Of a DNA stretch of 13,002 nt, positions 11,125 to 13,002 are shown piece after piece. This stretch comes from Calditrichaeota bacterium AABM5.125.24 (GTDB taxonomy: Bacteria; Electryoneota; AABM5-125-24; Hatepunaeales; Hatepunaeaceae). The DNA lies in contig MWJR01000205.1 in assembly GCA_002127415.1 (NCBI GenBank), positions 1-13,002 on the forward strand, given 5' to 3'. Each line of letters opens with the position of its first letter. Within the stretch, counting starts at the first letter, position 1. A program made the position numbers and the translations under genes. The notes under the pieces are model-generated. The model saw only the letters and a program-made list of their open reading frames with translations, had not been told where the DNA came from and made no database searches.

Positions 11125-13002
11125 GTGAACGACCCGCAAGGAAAATCAACAGACAATAACGCATCTGCCGGCGATAAGCTGCTGCAGGAGATCGCCGGCC
11201 CCCGGCGGCTCGAAGGGTGGCAAAGAGGGCTCCTCTTCGCAATAGCCCTCAGCTGGTCATCGTTTCAGCTCTCGCTGGGCAGTATCCTTATCCTGAACTC
11301 AACCCTCGTCCGAAGCATCCACCTGGCCTTCGCCCTCTTCATCATCTTTCTCAGCTATCCGGTCTTCAAATCACGTCGCGGGAGGCATATTCTGCCATGG
11401 ATGTCTCATCGTGACCGCTTTACTGCCATTGAACTGCTGATCGCAGCCGTAGCGGCGGTAGCGGCACTTTACATCGTTCTCGACTACACCGGCATCGCCG
11501 AGCGGATCGGCTGGCCCATCCCCCGCGATCGGGTGCTGGGGATACTGCTGTTCGTCCTGCTCCTCGAAGCGGCGCGGCGGGTTGTGGGACCGGCGCTGCC
11601 GGTGCTGGCGATGCTGTTCACTCTATACGCCTTCTTCGGCCCATATATGCCCTCCATCATCGCCTTCAAGGGGGTGTCGCTGGACCGGTTCTTAAGCCAG
11701 ATCACGATGTCCACCGAGGGGATCTACGGCGTGCCACTGGGGGTCTCGGCCAACATCGTGTTCCTGTTCGTCCTGTTCGGCAGTATGCTTGAGAAGGCCG
11801 GCGGGGGGCGGTATTTCATCCGGCTCTCCACATCGCTGTTAGGAGGTTTCAAGGGGGGGCCGGCCAAGGCGGCCATCCTGTCAAGCGGCCTGACCGGGAT
11901 GGTATCCGGTTCCAGTATCGCCAACGTGGTCACCACCGGGACCTTCACCATCCCGCTGATGAAGTCGGTCGGCTATCCACCCAAGAAGGCTGGGGCGATC
12001 GAGGTCGCAGCCTCGACCAACGGGCAGCTTATGCCGCCGATAATGGGCGCTGCCGCCTTCATCATAGCCGAATATGTGAACCTGCCCTACATCGAGGTGG
12101 TCAAGGCAGCCTTCCTTCCTGCCTTTGCCGCCTATGCAGCGCTGTTCTATATCAGCCACCTCGAGGCTTCCAAGCTCGGATTGCGCGGTCTGCCACGCAG
12201 TGAACTGCCCCGCTTCTTTCCGACCTTCCTCGGCGGGGTGCACTACCTGATCCCGCTGGGGGTGCTGATCTACAAGCTGGTGGTGCTGCGGCACACCCCC
12301 GAATCATCCGCCTTCCTGGCTATTCTTTACCTGACAGCGGTGATGTTAGCGCAGGAACCGGTCAAGGCAGCCCTGGCCCGGCAACCGATTATCCCCGCAT
12401 TCTGGAAAGGGATACGGGTCTGGCTGGAGAGCCTGGTCGCCGGGGCGCGGAATATGGTCACGGTGGCGGTGGCGACCGCCGCGGCCGGCATCATCGTCGG
12501 AGTGGTCACAATGGGGCTGGGGGGGATGATCACCGAGCTGGTCGATTTCATCAGCGGCGGCAACATCTACCTGATGCTGTTCATCACCGCCGTGGCCAGC
12601 CTTATCCTGGGTATGGGTCTGCCAACCACCGCCAACTATATCGTAATGGCATCGCTGACGGCGCCGATCATCGTCCAGGTCGGGGCCTCCGCCGGCTTCG
12701 TGGTTCCATTGATTGCGGCGCACCTGTTTGTGTTCTATTTTGGCATCCTGGCAGACGACACCCCGCCTGTGGGGCTGGCAGCCTACGCGGCTGCGGCCAT
12801 CGCCCGCTCGAACCCCATCCCAACCGGTGTGCAGGGGTTCATGTATGACATCCGCACCGCAGTGCTGCCGTTTATGTTCATCTTCAACCTGGAACTGATT
12901 ATGGTCGGGGTGCACAGCTGGCTGCACGCTGCGATGTTGTTCCTGACCGCCGTCTTCGGCTCCATGGCCTTCGCCTCGGCCACCCAGGGATGGCTTATCA
13001 CC
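11125..13002 (+). CDS. TRAP transporter fused permease (4TM/12TM, TAXI type), 3' end outside window
   Basis: This is the membrane part of the TAXI TRAP system, with the small (DctQ-like) and large (DctM-like) subunits fused. The frame is open from GTG at 11125 to the window end, giving at least 626 residues and no stop. The start is nearly forced: TAA at 11080-11082 closes the frame upstream, and no other ATG, GTG or TTG occurs in frame until well inside the protein. No ribosome binding site is visible. A hydrophilic N terminus of about 35 residues is followed by many hydrophobic segments. Large-subunit motifs include GSSIANVVTTGTFTIP from about residue 262, STNGQLMPPIMGAAAF soon after, and LGMGLPTTANYIVMASLTAP from about 495. 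The preceding gene encodes its binding protein. Confidence 0.93.
   Translation, partial: MNDPQGKSTDNNASAGDKLLQEIAGPRRLEGWQRGLLFAIALSWSSFQLSLGSILILNSTLVRSIHLAFALFIIFLSYPVFKSRRGRHILPWMSHRDRFTAIELLIAAVAAVAALYIVLDYTGIAERIGWPIPRDRVLGILLFVLLLEAARRVVGPALPVLAMLFTLYAFFGPYMPSIIAFKGVSLDRFLSQITMSTEGIYGVPLGVSANIVFLFVLFGSMLEKAGGGRYFIRLSTSLLGGFKGGPAKAAILSSGLTGMVSGSSIANVVTTGTFTIPLMKSVGYPPKKAGAIEVAASTNGQLMPPIMGAAAFIIAEYVNLPYIEVVKAAFLPAFAAYAALFYISHLEASKLGLRGLPRSELPRFFPTFLGGVHYLIPLGVLIYKLVVLRHTPESSAFLAILYLTAVMLAQEPVKAALARQPIIPAFWKGIRVWLESLVAGARNMVTVAVATAAAGIIVGVVTMGLGGMITELVDFISGGNIYLMLFITAVASLILGMGLPTTANYIVMASLTAPIIVQVGASAGFVVPLIAAHLFVFYFGILADDTPPVGLAAYAAAAIARSNPIPTGVQGFMYDIRTAVLPFMFIFNLELIMVGVHSWLHAAMLFLTAVFGSMAFASATQGWLIT

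Noticed and set aside
10982..11242. Minus-strand frame across the TAXI-permease gap
   Set aside because: It consists of the inverted repeat pair plus antisense permease sequence.

Overview
The window looks like a piece of chromosome from a Gram-negative bacterium, probably from a poorly cultured lineage. The Gram-negative call rests on lipid A synthesis (an LpxC-FabZ fusion). That fusion is typical of Bacteroidetes and related FCB-type phyla, so an FCB-group candidate phylum is my best guess, with low certainty. All convincing genes lie on the + strand. No rRNA, tRNA or CRISPR array was seen.

Layout. (1) 101-2158 holds recX and a fused lpxC-fabZ. (2) 2172-2890 holds a structured palindromic repeat and the biotin transporter gene bioY. 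(3) 2923-3224 is the left end of a broken ISL3-family insertion sequence: an untranslated leader with a hairpin over the ribosome binding site, and only the zinc-finger part of the transposase. (4) A good promoter at 3217-3245, at the edge of that remnant, precedes tldE (pmbA) at 3299-4642. (5) 4643-5235 is gene-free and full of hairpin repeats. (6) 5236-6710 is an AT-rich two-gene unit with overlapping genes: an unrecognised 129-aa protein, then a 362-aa protein with two zinc ribbons and a C-terminal HEPN-like R-x4-H motif. (7) 6711-7045 is another hairpin-repeat spacer. (8) tldD lies at 7046-8491, so the usual tldD/tldE pair is split by about 2.4 kb of accessory DNA. (9) 8612-9778 holds a hicB-hicA toxin-antitoxin pair overlapping a gene for an exported helical-repeat (TPR-like) protein. 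(10) 9992-13002 holds a TAXI-type TRAP substrate-binding lipoprotein and the fused TRAP permease, which runs off the window.

How the genes relate. TldD and TldE form one heteromeric metalloprotease. The TAXI lipoprotein and the permease form one organic-acid-type uptake system. HicA and HicB form a toxin-antitoxin pair. The two-gene zinc-ribbon/HEPN unit is the best candidate for something undescribed; its base composition, overlap and flanking repeats suggest acquired, possibly defence- or toxin-like, cargo.

The most unusual pattern is the dense set of small dispersed hairpins in nearly every intergenic gap. Related copies differ by paired, compensating changes in the stems, which suggests the fold is maintained.
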